From NCBI RefSeq assembly GCF_003952385.1, contig NZ_CP034444.1, positions 1,922,001-1,986,000 of the forward strand: DNA of 64,000 nucleotides. Reading direction: 5' to 3'. Under the pieces are notes generated by a model, which searched no databases, was not told the origin of the DNA, and was given only the letters and a program-made list of their open reading frames with translations. The DNA comes from Mesorhizobium sp. M1D.F.Ca.ET.043.01.1.1 (GTDB lineage Bacteria; Pseudomonadota; Alphaproteobacteria; Rhizobiales; Rhizobiaceae). Made by a program: the position numbers and the translations under genes. Each line of letters begins with the position of its first letter. Positions within the stretch are counted from its first letter, which is position 1. This document shows positions 33,564 to 43,378 of this stretch, piece after piece.

Positions 33564-34904
33564 ATGAGCGCAGCGCAAGCAGAAATTTCCACCATTCTCA
33601 TGGACAAGGTCGCCGATTGGCTGAACCAATCGGCGCTGGCGGGCCACGACCTTGAGACATTGATAAAAGGCTTTTGCGAACGGCTGGCTGCTGCCGGCCT
33701 GCCGCTGAAGCGGGTGCATCTGAGCTTTTCGATGCTTCATCCGCTCTATGATGCGCTTGGCTTCACCTGGTTTCGCGGCGAGGGCCTGGAAGTGGAAAGC
33801 TTCCGCAGCAAGCCCGGCGTGCCGTCCGACAGGTTCCTCACCAGCCCATACTACCATCTGCTCAGCAACAAGCTCGACCATCTGCGCCGCCGGCTCGACC
33901 CGTCGATGCCGTCGGAGTTTCCTGTTTTCGACGACCTCAGGCTCATGGGCGTCACCGACTACATGGCTTTCGTCCTGCCCTTCAGCGGCAACACCAGTCA
34001 GGGCATGATGGGGTCCTGGTCGACAGACAGCGCTGGCGGTTTCAGCGACAGCATGATCTCGGCGCTGCTGCGCATCCAAAGCCATCTCGCTATCGCGACC
34101 AAGATGGCGGTGCTTACCAAGCTCGCCGACAACATGATGACCACCTATCTCGGCGGCGACGCCGGCAAGCGCGTGCTTGACGGTCAGATCAAGCGCGGCG
34201 AGGGAGATACTATCCGGGCCGCACTGGTGATGGGCGACATGCGCGGGTCCTCAAAGCTTGCCGAAACCTCCGGCCGCGAAATCTATATCGATACGCTCAA
34301 CCAGTTTTTCGACGCCGTTGCTGCACCTTTCAATCGCAAAGGCGGGCAGATCATGAGTTTCATCGGTGACGGCTTCATCGCCGTCTACCCTTGCGAAAGG
34401 CATCGCTCGCAGTCCGAGATAGCCTGCCAGGCTGCCCTTGCGGCCGCGCACAAGGCCACGGCGCGCATGATGGATCTCAATCTGCGCAGAAAGGAAAAGG
34501 GCCTGTTCGATATAAAATTCGGTCTCGGCCTCCATGTCGGCAATGTGATGTTCGGCAATGTCGGGCTTACCGACCGACTGACATTCTCTGTCTTCGGCTC
34601 GGCTGTAAACGAGGTCCAGCGCCTCCAGACCCTGACCAAGAAATATCCGCACAGCGTTCTCGCCAGCAAGGACTTCGCCAGCTATTGCGGCGCCAACAGC
34701 TGGCTGACGCTCGGCAACGAGGAACTGGTTGGCATCAAGCAGAAGCTGACGGTGCTTTCACCCGATCTGTCGGGCGCTCTCGCGCTCGATGAAGACGGCG
34801 CGCTGGAGCCGATTCACGGCCGGATGTCGGACGCCGAGCAGGTCATGCTGCTTCATCGCGATGCCGCGCGGATATCGGCGGGCGACCCAAGCAAGATCCA
34901 ATAA
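33564..34904 (+). CDS. Class III adenylate/guanylate cyclase
   Basis: The protein is 446 residues. Residues 1-190 form a sensor-like region without clear motifs (HLSFSMLHPLYDALGFTW, then PYYHLLSNKLDHLRRRL). The cyclase domain (about 215-405) has ALVMGDMRGSSKLAE and QIMSFIGDGFIAVY, giving both metal Asp, and VFGSAVNEVQRLQTL, giving the transition-state Asn and Arg. The base-recognition Asp of the usual GDxVN is Ser here, so the choice of ATP or GTP is uncertain. No membrane helix is visible. The same sensor-plus-cyclase plan is common in Mesorhizobium, whose genomes carry many cyclases. Confidence 0.9.
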   Translation: MSAAQAEISTILMDKVADWLNQSALAGHDLETLIKGFCERLAAAGLPLKRVHLSFSMLHPLYDALGFTWFRGEGLEVESFRSKPGVPSDRFLTSPYYHLLSNKLDHLRRRLDPSMPSEFPVFDDLRLMGVTDYMAFVLPFSGNTSQGMMGSWSTDSAGGFSDSMISALLRIQSHLAIATKMAVLTKLADNMMTTYLGGDAGKRVLDGQIKRGEGDTIRAALVMGDMRGSSKLAETSGREIYIDTLNQFFDAVAAPFNRKGGQIMSFIGDGFIAVYPCERHRSQSEIACQAALAAAHKATARMMDLNLRRKEKGLFDIKFGLGLHVGNVMFGNVGLTDRLTFSVFGSAVNEVQRLQTLTKKYPHSVLASKDFASYCGANSWLTLGNEELVGIKQKLTVLSPDLSGALALDEDGALEPIHGRMSDAEQVMLLHRDAARISAGDPSKIQ

Positions 34905-35051
34905 CCGCTACGATCTGATCCCCACGCCTTTGGGCAGACAGTGCGGCCACCGGGTCCGCCTGCCGACGACCGTTTCGAATCCAAGTTGCTCTGGGCTGGC
35001 AATGCGCTAGTCTCGCTTTCTGGGACCCGCCAGAGTGGGGCTGGTGTGAGC

Positions 35052-36947
35052 ATGAATTCGAGTGTTGATCTGCTGCGAATCGAAGATGTTGGCATCTCCT
35101 TTGCCATTATCGGGGGACCGTTGCATGCCGTCAGGCGCGCAAATCTTCGCGTCCTGCCCGGCAAGGTTACCGCGCTTGTGGGCGAGTCGGGTTCGGGAAA
35201 ATCGGTTCTCAGCCAGGCAGTGATGGGCATCTTGCCCAACACGGCCCGTGTTCGCGGCCGTGTCCTGTTTTCCGATCCTGAAAAGCCCGGCATGACGCAG
35301 GACATCCTGCAGATGCCGCGTGATGGACCCGAGATCCGGGCGTTGAGAGGCAGCCGGATCGGCAAGATCTTTCAGGAGCCGATGACATCGCTGTCGCCGC
35401 TGCACACGATCGGCAACCAGGTCAGCGAATCGCTGCAGATCCATACGCCCATGACCCGGGCGGAGCGCATGGCGCGGACCGAGGAAATGCTCGGCCTTGT
35501 CGGCTTTCCCAATCCCAAGCGCGCCTATGACATGTATCCCTTCGAACTTTCGGGAGGGTTGCGCCAGCGCGCCATGATCGCCATGGCGCTTATCTGCCGG
35601 CCCGCCCTGTTGATCGCCGACGAGCCGACGACGGCGTTGGACGTCACTATCCAGGCGCAAATCCTGCAATTGCTGCGCGGGCTTCAGACCAAGCTGAACA
35701 TGGCGATGCTGCTGATCACGCACGACCTGGGCGTGGTCGCCAATGTCGCCGACGAGGTGGTGGTCATGTACCATGGCGAGATCATGGAAGCGGGACCTGT
35801 CGAGGCGATATTCCGCCGGCCAGGCCACCCTTACCTCAAGGGCCTGATGGCAGCCGTTCCGCATTTCGACCTGAAGCCCGGCGAAAGGCTGAAGGCGCTT
35901 CGCGAGGTGCCGGTGAATGTCGGGAGCCTGCTCGGCAAGCAGACGGCGCCGGCATCGAAGGGGCCGGACGACATCCTGCTGTCGGTCAGGGATCTGAAAA
36001 AGACCTTCACCATCCGCAAGTCCGGATGGTTCGGCGGGAATCATCAAACCACTGTTCGCGCCGTGGACGGCGTGAGCTTCGATATCCGGCGGGGTGAGTG
36101 CCTCGGTCTGGTCGGCGAAAGCGGCTCCGGTAAAACCACCGTCAGCAAGATCCTGATGCGGGCCGTCACCCCCAGCGGGGGATCCGTGATCTTCAACGGC
36201 CGCGATGGACCGATCGACGTCCTGGAAGGCGAGGGAGACACCCTGCGCACGCTGCGCGCGAAAATCCAGATGGTTTTCCAGGATCCGGTCTCGTCGCTTT
36301 CCCCTCGGATGACGGTGGAGAACATCTTGAGCGAGCCGCTGGAAATCCATCAGCGTGGCAATGCCGCGTCCCGACTTGCCACGGTCAAGAGCCTGATGCA
36401 GGCAATCGGACTCGATCCGCGCTTCATCAAGCGTTATCCGCACAGTTTCTCCGGCGGGCAGCGTCAGCGTATCGGCATTGCGCGCGCATTGGCGCTGGGA
36501 CCTGAACTCCTGATCTGCGACGAACCGGTTTCGGCGCTCGATGTCTCCGTCCAGGCGCAGATCCTCAACCTTCTGAAGGACCTGCAGAAGGAACTGGGGC
36601 TGACCTACCTGTTCATATCCCACAACCTGGCGGTGGTGGACTACATGGCGGACCGCATCGCGGTGATGTGCGGCGGGCGTATCGTCGAGCTTGCGCCGCG
36701 CGAAATCCTGCTCAGGAAGCCGATCCACCCCTACACGCGCTCGCTGGTCGCCGCGGTGCCTTTCCCGGATCTCGACAGGCCGATGGATTTCAAGACGCTG
36801 AAGCTCAGCGGCGCTTCCGACACCAGCGCATGGGGACCGCAATTCCGCGACGAGGGCGAGGAGGATACGCTGTCGCCGCTCGATCTTGGCGGCGGCCACC
36901 TTGTGCTGGCCCGACGTTCGGCCGATGTCAGCGAGTTGCGCCATTGA
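35052..36947 (+). CDS. Oligopeptide-type ABC importer, double ATPase subunit
   Basis: The protein is 631 residues with two complete ATPase domains in tandem, as in YejF and GsiA. The first has [27 protein letters not shown] and [12 protein letters not shown]. The second has [27 protein letters not shown] and [12 protein letters not shown]. Each ends with the oligopeptide-family tail ([12 protein letters not shown] and [12 protein letters not shown]). The start at 35052 ([14 protein letters not shown]) begins the first domain directly. It heads a four-gene operon with a solute-binding protein and two permeases, joined by four-base or shorter overlaps. It supplies ATP hydrolysis for import of a peptide-like or related solute. 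Confidence 0.93.
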   Translation: MNSSVDLLRIEDVGISFAIIGGPLHAVRRANLRVLPGKVTALVGESGSGKSVLSQAVMGILPNTARVRGRVLFSDPEKPGMTQDILQMPRDGPEIRALRGSRIGKIFQEPMTSLSPLHTIGNQVSESLQIHTPMTRAERMARTEEMLGLVGFPNPKRAYDMYPFELSGGLRQRAMIAMALICRPALLIADEPTTALDVTIQAQILQLLRGLQTKLNMAMLLITHDLGVVANVADEVVVMYHGEIMEAGPVEAIFRRPGHPYLKGLMAAVPHFDLKPGERLKALREVPVNVGSLLGKQTAPASKGPDDILLSVRDLKKTFTIRKSGWFGGNHQTTVRAVDGVSFDIRRGECLGLVGESGSGKTTVSKILMRAVTPSGGSVIFNGRDGPIDVLEGEGDTLRTLRAKIQMVFQDPVSSLSPRMTVENILSEPLEIHQRGNAASRLATVKSLMQAIGLDPRFIKRYPHSFSGGQRQRIGIARALALGPELLICDEPVSALDVSVQAQILNLLKDLQKELGLTYLFISHNLAVVDYMADRIAVMCGGRIVELAPREILLRKPIHPYTRSLVAAVPFPDLDRPMDFKTLKLSGASDTSAWGPQFRDEGEEDTLSPLDLGGGHLVLARRSADVSELRH

Positions 36948-38842
36948 TCAGCCGACGCACCGTCCTTGGACTCCTGGCTTCGGCATTTGTGCCGGGCACG
37001 TTGCGCGCCGGCGATCTGGAGCCGGAATTTCTTCAGCCGCTGCTGATAGCCAAGGCGCTGCCGCCACTCGCCGAACGCTTGCCCAAGAGCCCGCGCGTGT
37101 TGAATCTCGCCGCGATGGGCCGGCAGCCCGGCCAGTATGGCGGCACGCTGCGCACGATCATCGGCAGCCAGAAAGATATCCGGCTGATGACGATCTATGG
37201 CTATGCCCGCCTGGTCGGCTATGACGAAAAGCTTAACCTGCAACCCGACATTCTCGAAAGCTTCGACGTCGCGGACGATCGCGTCTTCACCTTCAAGATA
37301 CGGGAAGGACATAAATGGTCCGACGGCAGCCTGCTGACGCCGGAGGATTTTCGCTATTGCTGGGAAGATGTCTGGCTGAACGAGGAGCTTTCGCAAGGCG
37401 GGCTCGCCCCTGCCCTGCTGGCGGACGGCAAGCCGCCAAGCTTCGAGATCGTCGATCCGTTGACGGTGCGCTACAGCTGGGACGCGCCCAATCCCGACTT
37501 CCTGCCCAAGCTCGCTGCCGCTTCGCCGCTATCGCTTGTCCTGCCGGCGGCCTATCTCAAGCAGTTCCACAAGAAATACCAGGATCCATTCCGGCTCGCC
37601 GGCCTGATGGAGGAGAACAGGGCTAAGAAATGGACGCTCCTGCATATCCGCATGTCGCGGCAGTATCGCCCGGAGAACCCGGAACTGCCGACGCTCGATC
37701 CCTGGCAGAACCGGACCAAGCCGCCGGCTGAGCAGTTCATCTTCGAGCGCAACCCGTTCTTTCATCGAATAGACGAGAATGGCCGGCAACTGCCCTATGT
37801 CGACCGGTTTGTCATGAATGTCAGCTCGTCGGCGATCATTTCCGCCAAGACCGGTGCAGGCGAGAGCGACCTGCAATGCATGGGAATCGACTTTTCCGAC
37901 TACTCCTTCCTGAAGGACGCAGAGAAGCGCTACCCGGTGAAGATGCATCTGTGGAAACGCACACAGGGTTCGCGGCTGGCGCTGCTGCCCAATCTGAATT
38001 GTGCCGACCAGGTGTGGCGTGGCCTTCTTCGCGACGTGCGCGTGCGCCGCGCGCTTTCGCTCGCCGTGGACAGGCGCGAGATCAATTTGGCCGTGTTCTA
38101 CGGATTGGCTCAGGAAAGTGCCGATACGGTTCTGCCGGAGAGCTCGCTCTACCGGCCGGAATTCGCGAAGGCCTGGGTCGCCCATGATCCCGACCGGGCC
38201 AATGCCCTGCTCGACGAGGTCGGGCTTCAGAGGCGTGACGATGACGGCCTGCGGATCCTTCCCGATGGACGCCCGGCGCAGGTCATCGTGGAAACGGCCG
38301 GCGAAAGCACGCTGGAAACCGACGCGCTCGAGCTCATCACCGATCATTGGCGCCAGATCGGCATCGCCCTGTTCATCCGGACTTCGCAGCGCGACATCTT
38401 CCGCAGCCGCGCACTTGGCGGCCAGATCATGATGTCGATGTGGTCGGGCATCGACAATGGCGTGCCGACCGCCGACATGAACCCGTACCAATTGGCCCCC
38501 ACCATCGACGACCAGCTGCAATGGCCGTTATGGGGCGCTCACTACTTGTCTCATGGCACGCTCGGCGAGGCGCCGGACCTGCCGCCCGTGGTCGAGCTGA
38601 TGGCTTTGCTCAAACGCTGGAACGCATCGACCAACGCCGCGGAGCGCGCCGAAATCTGGAATTCAATGCTGTCGATCTACACCGATCAGGTGTTTTCGAT
38701 CGGCACGGTGAACGGAACGTATCAGCCGGTTCTGGCGTCCTCGCGGCTGCGCAATCTGCCTGACAAGGCGCTCTACGGCTACGACCCGACCTCCTATTTC
38801 GGCGTCTATATGCCGGACACATTCTGGCTTGGAGAGTCCTGA
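36944..38842 (+). CDS. ABC importer solute-binding protein (family 5, large type)
   Basis: The protein is 632 residues. The only sensible start is TTG at 36944, which overlaps the stop codon of the ATPase gene (TTGA). The N-terminus [21 protein letters not shown] has twin Arg, a hydrophobic core and an Ala-x-Ala-like end, so Tat or Sec export to the periplasm is likely. The SBP_bac_5 core includes GQYGGTLRTI, FTFKIREGHKWSDGS and LSLAVDRREINLAVFYG. The size is above the 500-550 residues of OppA and DppA and near that of YejA-type proteins. It should bind a peptide or peptide-like antibiotic or opine; which one is open. Confidence 0.9.
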   Translation: MISRRTVLGLLASAFVPGTLRAGDLEPEFLQPLLIAKALPPLAERLPKSPRVLNLAAMGRQPGQYGGTLRTIIGSQKDIRLMTIYGYARLVGYDEKLNLQPDILESFDVADDRVFTFKIREGHKWSDGSLLTPEDFRYCWEDVWLNEELSQGGLAPALLADGKPPSFEIVDPLTVRYSWDAPNPDFLPKLAAASPLSLVLPAAYLKQFHKKYQDPFRLAGLMEENRAKKWTLLHIRMSRQYRPENPELPTLDPWQNRTKPPAEQFIFERNPFFHRIDENGRQLPYVDRFVMNVSSSAIISAKTGAGESDLQCMGIDFSDYSFLKDAEKRYPVKMHLWKRTQGSRLALLPNLNCADQVWRGLLRDVRVRRALSLAVDRREINLAVFYGLAQESADTVLPESSLYRPEFAKAWVAHDPDRANALLDEVGLQRRDDDGLRILPDGRPAQVIVETAGESTLETDALELITDHWRQIGIALFIRTSQRDIFRSRALGGQIMMSMWSGIDNGVPTADMNPYQLAPTIDDQLQWPLWGAHYLSHGTLGEAPDLPPVVELMALLKRWNASTNAAERAEIWNSMLSIYTDQVFSIGTVNGTYQPVLASSRLRNLPDKALYGYDPTSYFGVYMPDTFWLGES

Positions 38843-38844
38843 GC

Positions 38845-39843
38845 GTGCTTCGATATATCGCCTGGCGCATCACCGTGATGGTTCCAACGCTGCTGATCAT
38901 ATCGGCGCTGGTGTTCACGATCATCGAACTTCCCCCAGGCGACTATTTCGACAGCTATGTCGCCGAGCTTCGGGCTCAGGGCGAAGCGGTGGATTCAGAT
39001 CGCATCGTGATGATGCGCAAGGAGTATGGTTTCGACAAACCACCGGTCATTCGCTACTTCTACTGGGTCGGCGGGATGCTGCACGGCGATTTCGGCTATT
39101 CCTTCGAATATGAGCTGCCGGTTCGCAACGTCATCGGGGACCGAATGTGGCTGACCGTGCTGGTTTCCTTCGTCACGATCATCTTCACCTGGCTCATCGC
39201 CTTTCCGATCGGCATGTACTCCGCCACGCATCAATACAGCTGGGGCGACTACGGCCTGACTTTCCTCGGCCTTCTCGGCCTTGCCATTCCGAACTTCATG
39301 CTGGCGCTGATCCTGATGTATTTCGCCAATATCTGGTTCGGTACGTCCATCGGCCATCTCATGGACCAGCAATATCTCGGCGAACCGATGAGCTGGGCCA
39401 AGGCGAAGTCGATCCTCGCCCATCTCTGGATCCCGGTCTTGATCATCGGCACCGGGGGCACGGCAAGCATGATCCGGCGGCTGCGCGCCAATCTGCTCGA
39501 TGAGCTTCACAAGCAATATGTCGTGACCGCGCGCGCCAAAGGCCTGCATCCCTTCAAGGCGCTGGTCAAATATCCGCTGCGCATGGCGCTCAATTTCTTC
39601 ATTTCAGACATCGGCTCCATCCTGCCGGCCATCATCTCCGGCGCCGAGATCACCGCGATCGTGCTGTCCTTGGAGACGACCGGGCCGATGCTGATCCAGG
39701 CGCTGCAAAGCCAGGACATGTATCTGGCAGGGTCGTTCCTGATGTTTCTCGCCTTCCTGACGGTCATCGGCGTCCTGATTTCCGACCTGGCGCTGGCGCT
39801 GCTTGATCCGCGAATTCGTTTGCAAGGCGGCAGCACCAAATGA
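38845..39843 (+). CDS. ABC importer permease, DppB/YejB-like
   Basis: The protein is 332 residues with six predicted membrane helices, starting at GTG 38845 (LRYIAWRITVMVPTLLIISA) two bases after the binding-protein stop codon. The periplasmic loop after helix 1 (GDYFDSYVAELRAQGEAVD) and the cytoplasmic coupling helix RAKGLHPFKALVKYPLR are typical of the first permease of dipeptide/oligopeptide importers. It forms the channel with the permease encoded next, with which it overlaps by four bases. Confidence 0.93.
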   Translation: MLRYIAWRITVMVPTLLIISALVFTIIELPPGDYFDSYVAELRAQGEAVDSDRIVMMRKEYGFDKPPVIRYFYWVGGMLHGDFGYSFEYELPVRNVIGDRMWLTVLVSFVTIIFTWLIAFPIGMYSATHQYSWGDYGLTFLGLLGLAIPNFMLALILMYFANIWFGTSIGHLMDQQYLGEPMSWAKAKSILAHLWIPVLIIGTGGTASMIRRLRANLLDELHKQYVVTARAKGLHPFKALVKYPLRMALNFFISDIGSILPAIISGAEITAIVLSLETTGPMLIQALQSQDMYLAGSFLMFLAFLTVIGVLISDLALALLDPRIRLQGGSTK

Positions 39844-41021
39844 ACACGCAATCGCCGCTGCCCGCTCCGGGTGCCCCACTGCAACACTACGTTTCCATCG
39901 CGCCATTCGACCTGCAGTCGGTCGAGGCGATGACGCCGGAGCAGTCGAAGGTCTTCCAGGCATCGCAATTGCGGCTGATGTGGTGGAAATTCCGACGGCA
40001 CCGGCTTGCCCTCATATCCGGCATATTCCTGGCAGCGCTTTATCTCGCGATACTGATCTGCGAGTTCCTGGCGCCCTACAATCTGCACACGCGCAACATG
40101 GACTACATCTATGCGCCGCCGCAGCAGGTGCACCTGTTCGACAACGGCCAGTTCGTCGGGCCGTTCGTCTATGGCCGCCGGATGACGCTGGACATGGACA
40201 CGCTCAAGCGGAACTACATCGACAGAAAGGACGATGTTCAGCGGATCCGTTTCTTCTGCAAGGGCGACAGCTACCGGTTCTGGGGCCTGATCGAAGGTGA
40301 CATGCATCTTGTCTGCCCTGCCGAAAACGGCCAGCTCTTCCTGGCCGGCACCGACCGGCTGGGACGCGATGTGTTCTCGCGCGTCATCTATGGCGCGCGC
40401 ATTTCACTGACGATCGGTCTCGTCGGCATCGCTTTCAGTTTTCTGCTCGGCATAGTCATCGGCGGACTGGCCGGCTACCACGGCGGTATCTTCGACCTGA
40501 TCGTTCAACGGATAATCGAAGTCCTGCAATCGATCCCCAGCATTCCGCTATGGCTGGCCCTGGCGGCGATCATGCCGATAACCTGGAGTCCGATCCTGAT
40601 CTATTTCGGCATCACCGTCATCCTCGGCCTGCTCGACTGGACCGGACTGGCGCGGGCCGTGCGTTCGAAGCTTCTGGCCTTGCGCGAGGAGGACTACGTT
40701 CTGGCCGCGCAACTGATGGGCGCCAGCAGCGGCCGCATTATCCGGCGGCACCTCATTCCCGGCTTCATGTCGCATCTGATCGCGACGGCGACGATCTCCA
40801 TACCCGGGATGATCCTGGGCGAGACGGCGCTGAGCTTCCTCGGGCTTGGCCTGAGGGCGCCGATAACCAGCTGGGGCATCCTGCTCACCGAGGCGCGTAG
40901 CGTCAGCGTGATCGCGTTCTATCCATGGCTGCTTTTGCCGATCCTCCCCGTCATTCTCGTCATCCTGGCCTTCAACTTCCTCGGCGACGGCTTGCGGGAC
41001 GCCGCAGACCCCTACAAGTGA
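39840..41021 (+). CDS. ABC importer permease, DppC/YejE-like
   Basis: The protein is 393 residues. A hydrophilic N-terminus of about 55 residues is followed by one membrane helix, then a long periplasmic section of about 100 residues (YNLHTRNMDYIYAPPQQVH, RIRFFCKGDSYRFWGLIEG). The permease core carries FLAGTDRLGRDVFSRVIYG, the coupling helix AAQLMGASSGRIIRRHL and LGETALSFLGLGLRAP. The long periplasmic insert is larger than in DppC and probably docks the large binding protein. It is the last gene of the operon; a strong hairpin lies about 35 bp downstream. Confidence 0.93.
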   Translation: MNTQSPLPAPGAPLQHYVSIAPFDLQSVEAMTPEQSKVFQASQLRLMWWKFRRHRLALISGIFLAALYLAILICEFLAPYNLHTRNMDYIYAPPQQVHLFDNGQFVGPFVYGRRMTLDMDTLKRNYIDRKDDVQRIRFFCKGDSYRFWGLIEGDMHLVCPAENGQLFLAGTDRLGRDVFSRVIYGARISLTIGLVGIAFSFLLGIVIGGLAGYHGGIFDLIVQRIIEVLQSIPSIPLWLALAAIMPITWSPILIYFGITVILGLLDWTGLARAVRSKLLALREEDYVLAAQLMGASSGRIIRRHLIPGFMSHLIATATISIPGMILGETALSFLGLGLRAPITSWGILLTEARSVSVIAFYPWLLLPILPVILVILAFNFLGDGLRDAADPYK

Positions 41022-41055
41022 TACCGCCGTTCCGCCGCGCGCCCGGCTGCGCGCT

Positions 41056-41082
41056 CGGCCCGGCATGATCCCAGCCGGGCCG
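41056..41082 (+). terminator. GC-rich hairpin after the oligopeptide importer operon
   Basis: CGGCCCGGC (41056-41064) pairs perfectly with GCCGGGCCG (41074-41082) around a nine-base loop. There is no T run directly after it, only CTATCTCTTTGTTTT of the adjoining repeat some ten bases on. Confidence 0.4.
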
Positions 41083-41084
41083 AT

Positions 41085-41154
41085 CCGCTCTATCTCTTTG
41101 TTTTGACGCAATTCCGGATGGAAAACCGTTCACACTTTTCCTGGAATTGCTCTA
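41085..41154 (+). repeat. Dispersed ~100-bp repeat, partial copy
   Basis: It has CCGCTCTATCTCTTTG, TTTTGACGCAATTCCGGATGG, and CACACTTTTCCTGGAATTGC with TCTA. The left palindrome is missing and its place is taken by the importer operon hairpin. Confidence 0.8.
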
Positions 41155-41267
41155 TATGCGGCGAAGGCTCGATCGGGGTCCAACAAGTCGCCCTCGGGTT
41201 TCACCCGCGAACCGTTCCGGTCGCGGGCATTGCCGATCCCTTGAGCTGGTTCAGGACACAAACGCAT

Positions 41268-41747
41268 ATGTCTCGCCTCGAGAGTTTCATCCGCAGGCTG
41301 ACCGCACAGCGCGACATTCTCGATCAGGTCTGCGTGGAGGTGGCCAAGATCGAAGGCCCCGTGATCGAGCTCGGCCTCGGCAACGGCCGAACGTTCCATC
41401 ATCTGCGCGAGCGCCTGCCCGGACGGCGGATCGTGGCGTTCGATCGCGCATTGGCCGCGCACTCCAGCTCGATTCCCGAACCTGAAAACCTCGTGCTCGG
41501 CGAGATACGCGAGACGGCGAGACGGTTCATTGGCATCGAGGCCGCTCTTGTCCATGCCGACATCGGCACCGGCTATGAAGATCGCGACGCGGTGACCTCC
41601 ACCTGGCTCCCCGACCTGACCGCGCGCCTCCTTCGCGTCGGCGGCATCGCGGTCAGCGGCACGCCGCTCGATCACCCGCAGTTGCAACGCCTCCCGCTGC
41701 CGCCTTCGGTGCCCGCCGATCGCTATTTTGTCTGCAGGCGCGTGTGA
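41268..41747 (+). CDS. Small class I SAM-dependent methyltransferase
   Basis: The protein is 159 residues starting MSRLESFIRRLTAQRD. VIELGLGNGRTFHHLRERL is motif I with a good GxGNGR loop, and RRIVAFDRALAAH gives the acidic strand-2 end. The rest (VHADIGTGYEDRD, LLRVGGIAVSG) fits the later strands of the fold. At 159 residues it is small and has no room for a separate substrate-recognition domain. Upstream in-frame sequence comes from the dispersed repeat and lacks a ribosome-binding site, so I take the shorter start. It converges on the cyclase gene 16 bp away. The substrate is unknown. Confidence 0.75.
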   Translation: MSRLESFIRRLTAQRDILDQVCVEVAKIEGPVIELGLGNGRTFHHLRERLPGRRIVAFDRALAAHSSSIPEPENLVLGEIRETARRFIGIEAALVHADIGTGYEDRDAVTSTWLPDLTARLLRVGGIAVSGTPLDHPQLQRLPLPPSVPADRYFVCRRV

Positions 41748-41763
41748 GAGCCGACCCAAGTGT

Positions 41764-43179
41764 TCAGGGGATCGTGTAGACCGCTATCTCTCGCTCGATG
41801 CCGCGCAGCGAGACCTCGTGCGGCACGGGCGTCAGCGCGTTCCTGTGCAACAGATCGGCGGTGAGATTGTCCTCGACGACCGCACGCGTGGCGAAGATCG
41901 CCTGTGCGGTAGCGAGGTTCTGGACCCGCGAAGCAATGTTGACCGTCTGGCCGAAATAATCCTGCCGCTCGTTCATGGACACGGCGATGCAGGGGCCGGC
42001 ATGGACCCCGATCTTGAGCAGCAGATCCTCGCGCCCGCTCTTGTCGTTGAGCGCACGCATGGCTTCGCGCATCCTGAGGGCTGCGGCAATCGCACGATCA
42101 GGCGTCGCGAAGGTCGCCATCACCGCATCACCGATCGTCTTCACCACCGCGCCTGCCTCCGCCGCGACGATCTCGTGCAGAACCTGGAAATGCTCGCGCA
42201 CGAGATCGAAGGCCGAAAGGTCGCCCACCCGTTCGTAAAGCGCGGTCGATCCGCGCAGGTCGGTGAACAGGAATGTCAGGCTGGTGATCTTCAGGCGCTG
42301 GTTGATGTCGAGCGTATCCGTGCGATAGAGATCGCGGAACGTCTGGTTGGTGAGCAGGCGCTTGGCGGTGACGAAGGGCCGGCGTTTGCCCAGGAAATCA
42401 TGCAATGCCTGGCCGGCGATGAAGACCGTCGGCAGCACGCGGGTGTCGGTCCTGTTTTCCAGCGAAATGCGCAACGGGCCGGGTTGCATCTCCAGCGTCT
42501 GGCTCTGGACATGCTCGCGGTCGAAGACCAGTGAGAGGCTGCGGCGCTCCTTTGTCGGCTCGCCCTTCACGTCGATGAACTGCGCCGAATGGGTGACCGG
42601 CTCGAAGACGATGACGAATTCGGACGGAAGCTGTATTGGCAGAACCGCCTTTTCACCGGGCGCAAGCTCGATATCCTCCAGCGAGAACGCTTCCATCGTC
42701 TTCGCGAAATCCCCATCCTGCAGATCGACGCCGGACGCCCAGTAGATCTGGCGGAAATACTCCACCATCGGCAGTTCATGCGGATTGTGGGCGGCAATCC
42801 TGCGCATGCGGGGACTGACGGTGAATGTCACTTCGACCATCTCATCGAGGGTCGGCGAATAGCCCGAGGAGCACAGCGCGCAGGTGTACTCGTCCTTCTG
42901 CAGGGTTTTCAGCGTGGCGTTGGTGTCGAGCACGCCGCCGCAGCCGGGACACAGAACATTCCAGGAAATGTCGAAGATGCCGACCCGCGCCGCATGGAGA
43001 AAGGCGCCTATGGCGCGCTCCTCGTCGAGACCATGCTTGCCGGCGAAGGCCAGCGCATTGATGCGGCAGAGTTCGTGGTCCTCGCCTTCCGCGATGATTC
43101 GCCTGATCGCGTCGACTGCCAGTGGATCGACACCGGCCGATTGCCGCAGAAGCGAGAACAGATCCTGAGCTTCGTTCAT
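41764..43179 (-). CDS. Class III nucleotide cyclase with DUF5939-type N-terminus and Cys motif
   Basis: The protein is 471 residues, started at MNEAQDLFSLL after GGAG. The N-terminal 270 residues include CPGCGG and, about 20 residues on, CALCSSG, a likely zinc-binding pair, followed by a beta-rich region (DUF5939-like as I remember it) with LPMVEYFRQIYWASG. The cyclase domain (about 285-465) has LTFLFTDLRGSTALYER and VVKTIGDAVMATF, giving both metal Asp, and DYFGQTVNIASRVQNLA, giving the Asn and Arg with Gln in the base-recognition position. The domain appears complete. The protein has no membrane helix. It is the third of four cyclase-like genes in the window. Confidence 0.9.
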   Translation of the reverse strand: MNEAQDLFSLLRQSAGVDPLAVDAIRRIIAEGEDHELCRINALAFAGKHGLDEERAIGAFLHAARVGIFDISWNVLCPGCGGVLDTNATLKTLQKDEYTCALCSSGYSPTLDEMVEVTFTVSPRMRRIAAHNPHELPMVEYFRQIYWASGVDLQDGDFAKTMEAFSLEDIELAPGEKAVLPIQLPSEFVIVFEPVTHSAQFIDVKGEPTKERRSLSLVFDREHVQSQTLEMQPGPLRISLENRTDTRVLPTVFIAGQALHDFLGKRRPFVTAKRLLTNQTFRDLYRTDTLDINQRLKITSLTFLFTDLRGSTALYERVGDLSAFDLVREHFQVLHEIVAAEAGAVVKTIGDAVMATFATPDRAIAAALRMREAMRALNDKSGREDLLLKIGVHAGPCIAVSMNERQDYFGQTVNIASRVQNLATAQAIFATRAVVEDNLTADLLHRNALTPVPHEVSLRGIEREIAVYTIP

Positions 43180-43378
43180 CGTGCAGGCTCCGGAAAATGC
43201 GCCCAGTGGCGTGTTGACCGGACCGCGCTGGTCCGAGTGCTCCATTTTACTTCGAAACGGACCGTAGGGCGATTCGAATAGACAAGCCTAGTGACAGCCA
43301 ATTCCATTCGGCCGATTTTCACCGGCCGCAAGCGGCACTATGATGGTCCACGGGCATTCATCTTTGGGGCTCTCTCCC

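Noticed and set aside
35007..36944. 645-codon frame on the minus strand opposite the oligopeptide ATPase gene
   Set aside because: The plus strand encodes two complete ATPase domains. The antisense translation shows no domain and only biased composition.
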